The notes under the pieces were generated by a model that saw only the letters and a program-made list of their open reading frames with translations, was not told the origin of the DNA and made no database searches. A stretch of 45,499 bases of DNA from CBDHHC01 sp050633205 (GTDB lineage Bacteria; Pseudomonadota; Alphaproteobacteria; Rhizobiales; CBDHHC01), in assembly GCA_050633205.1 (NCBI GenBank), contig JBOEGA010000023.1:1-45499 (forward strand), given 5' to 3'. Every line of letters begins with the position of its first letter. Positions within the stretch are counted from its first letter, which is position 1. The position numbers and the translations under genes are program-made. Positions 43,995 to 45,499 of this stretch are shown here, in pieces.

Positions 43995-45422
43995 ATGCCT
44001 ATTGCTTTGGCGAAAGCAGATAAAAAAATATTAGCCAAGCGTAGAGCGATTACCAATGGTTTGCGCAAACTGATTGGCAAAGACAGGATAATCGCAGATG
44101 ACGTCGGGCGCATGGTTTTTAGTTCCGATGCACTACAGGCCTATCGTCAGGTGCCGTTGCTGGTTGTCTTGCCGGAAAGCACTCGTGAAGTCGCTACAGT
44201 GTTGAAATATTGTAGCGAAAAGGGGATAAAAGTTGTCCCTCGTGGTGCGGGAACATCTGTAACTGGTTCCGCATTGCCATCTGAAGACTCTATCGTCATT
44301 TGTCTTTCGCGCATGGATAAGGTTCTGACTGTAAATTACGAAGACAGAATTGCCAGGGTTCAGGCTGGTGTAACCAATCAGGGAATCACAGACGCAGTTG
44401 CTGGAAACGGTTTTTTCTATGCCCCTGATCCATCAAGTAAGGTTGCCTGCACTATTGCCGGAAATATAGCCACCAATGCAGGCGGTCCGGGTTGTTTGAA
44501 ATATGGCATGACTTCCAATAATGTACTGGGCCTGAAGCTGGTCACCATTGATGGTGAAGTACTGGAATTGGGGGGCTCCTACCTTGACCCTATGGAATAT
44601 GATCTGAGAAGCCTGATCCTTGGATCAGAAGGTCAGCTTGGCATTGTTACAGAAGCAACTGTTCGCATTTTACCCAGGCCGGAAAGTTCGCGTCCAATTC
44701 TGATAGGTTTTGCTTCTCCCGTAACCGCAGCAGCTTGCGTGGGGGCGATCGTAAGTTCCGGCATAATGCCCGTATCATTAGAGTATATGGATCGGGCAGC
44801 CATACAGATATGTGAAGAATTTGCCCAGGCAGGCTACCCCGCAAACGCAGAAGCATTACTGATTGTGGAAGTCGAGGGTTCACCTGTTGAGATAGATCGG
44901 AAACTGGCTGACATCAATAAAATAGCACGGAACCATGAGCCAATTATTGTCAAAATAAGTGAAAATGATCACGAGAGTGCTGAAATCTGGAAAGGTAGAA
45001 ACACTATTGCCGGAGCTATAGGCAGAATTTCAGATTTCTACGTTGTTGATGGTGCAATTCCAACGGGGATGTTGCCGCAGGTACTTGAAGAGGTTTCTGG
45101 AATTTGCAGAAAATACGAGCTTCGCGTTGCCAATATTTTTCATGCCGGAGATGGTAATCTGCATTCGCTGGTACTGTATGATGCCAATAATCCTCAGGAA
45201 GTTGAAAAAGTTGAAGCCGCTGGCGCTGAAATATTGAAATACTGTGTGAAGGTTGGCGGAAGTCTGACTGGAGAACATGGAATTGGCATTGAGAAACGGG
45301 ATCTTATGCCGGAACAGTTTACAGAGCACGAGCTTATGCTGCAGATGAGGATTAAGGATGCCTTTGATCCGGATTGGCTTTTGAACCCCGGAAAAGTTTT
45401 CCCGCTTGAGATGCACAGGTAA
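43995..45422 (+). CDS. glcD: Glycolate oxidase subunit GlcD
   Basis: 475 residues from ATG 43995, preceded by GGGGGA; ATG 43977 would add six residues but has no ribosome binding site. FAD-linked oxidase: VVPRGAGTSVTGSALP, AGNIATNAGGPGCLKYG, GSEGQLGIVTEATVRI, IFHAGDGNLHSLVLYD and TGEHGIGIEKRDLMP. Converts glycolate to glyoxylate with GlcE and GlcF. glcE begins 6 bases after the stop. Confidence 0.93.
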   Translation: MPIALAKADKKILAKRRAITNGLRKLIGKDRIIADDVGRMVFSSDALQAYRQVPLLVVLPESTREVATVLKYCSEKGIKVVPRGAGTSVTGSALPSEDSIVICLSRMDKVLTVNYEDRIARVQAGVTNQGITDAVAGNGFFYAPDPSSKVACTIAGNIATNAGGPGCLKYGMTSNNVLGLKLVTIDGEVLELGGSYLDPMEYDLRSLILGSEGQLGIVTEATVRILPRPESSRPILIGFASPVTAAACVGAIVSSGIMPVSLEYMDRAAIQICEEFAQAGYPANAEALLIVEVEGSPVEIDRKLADINKIARNHEPIIVKISENDHESAEIWKGRNTIAGAIGRISDFYVVDGAIPTGMLPQVLEEVSGICRKYELRVANIFHAGDGNLHSLVLYDANNPQEVEKVEAAGAEILKYCVKVGGSLTGEHGIGIEKRDLMPEQFTEHELMLQMRIKDAFDPDWLLNPGKVFPLEMHR

Positions 45423-45428
45423 ATAATA

Positions 45429-45499
45429 ATGGAAATATTGCGTCCACGTGATGAAGCCCAGCTTGCTGAAGTAATAACCGAGGCTAATCATCAGAAGAT
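45429..45499 (+). CDS. glcE: Glycolate oxidase subunit GlcE, 3' end outside window
   Basis: The first 23 codons, MEILRPRDEAQLAEVITEAN and onward, are typical of the GlcE N-terminus (P-x-D...E...V). Position 6 bases after glcD supports it. The rest of the gene lies beyond the window. Confidence 0.8.
   Translation, partial: MEILRPRDEAQLAEVITEANHQK

Noticed and set aside
1..45499. CRISPR array, transposase or integrase
   Set aside because: No regularly spaced direct repeats and no recognisable recombinase or transposase reading frame were found on either strand.

Overview
The window reads as chromosomal DNA of an alphaproteobacterium with moderate, not high, GC. Three things point there: an RcGTA-type gene transfer agent (GTA) structural cluster, a feuPQ-like two-component pair next to a rhizobial-style cycHJKL (ccmI-ccmE-ccmF-ccmH) operon, and the neighbourhoods xseB/dxs/tlyA/23S rRNA methyltransferase and pdxH/fabI/aroC. 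The genus cannot be named from sequence reading alone; a non-Rhodobacterales lineage of the Kiloniella/Sneathiella/Kordiimonas kind would fit.

Region 1 (1-8157) is a damaged GTA-like/prophage cluster. Terminase (gp2, cut by the window edge) is intact as far as seen. The portal gene (gp3) carries an in-frame TAA. A deletion then fuses the portal 3' part to the last 50 codons of the major capsid gene (gp5), removing the protease gene (gp4) and most of the capsid gene. Head-tail and tail genes gp6 to gp11 are all open. A second deletion makes a clean in-frame fusion of the gp12 N-terminus to the gp15 C-terminus, removing gp13, gp14 and most of gp15. Directly downstream is an apparently intact lysis module: two small membrane proteins, a GH108 endolysin, a holin-like protein and overlapping inner/outer spanin genes. 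The locus cannot make a normal capsid, yet its tail and lysis genes are open.

Region 2 (8357-16156) is envelope and cytochrome c maturation: a PepSY-domain protein, a FeuP/FeuQ-like regulator and sensor kinase, a lipoprotein of the RT0821/Lpp0805 type, then ccmI-ccmE-ccmF-ccmH.

Region 3 (16190-29279) is housekeeping and metabolism: a D-2-hydroxyacid dehydrogenase and TsaC (minus strand), a long acyl-CoA dehydrogenase, a class II histone-deacetylase-like protein, xseB, dxs, tlyA, an iron-sulfur RNA methyltransferase, an AEC permease, a Sir2 deacylase, a secreted repeat-type protein and an unknown membrane protein.

Region 4 (29454-36217) holds a GGDEF-EAL membrane protein, aroC, fabI, a second RT0821-type secreted protein, pdxH and an SDR oxidoreductase.

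Region 5 (36218-45499) is more AT-rich and accessory: an unknown small protein, a PcfJ-like protein, a three-gene polysaccharide cluster (nucleotide-sugar dehydratase, membrane glycosyltransferase, GT2 glycosyltransferase), a tiny secreted protein with a symmetric six-cysteine pattern, then glcD and the start of glcE. No tRNA, rRNA, CRISPR array or transposase was recognised.
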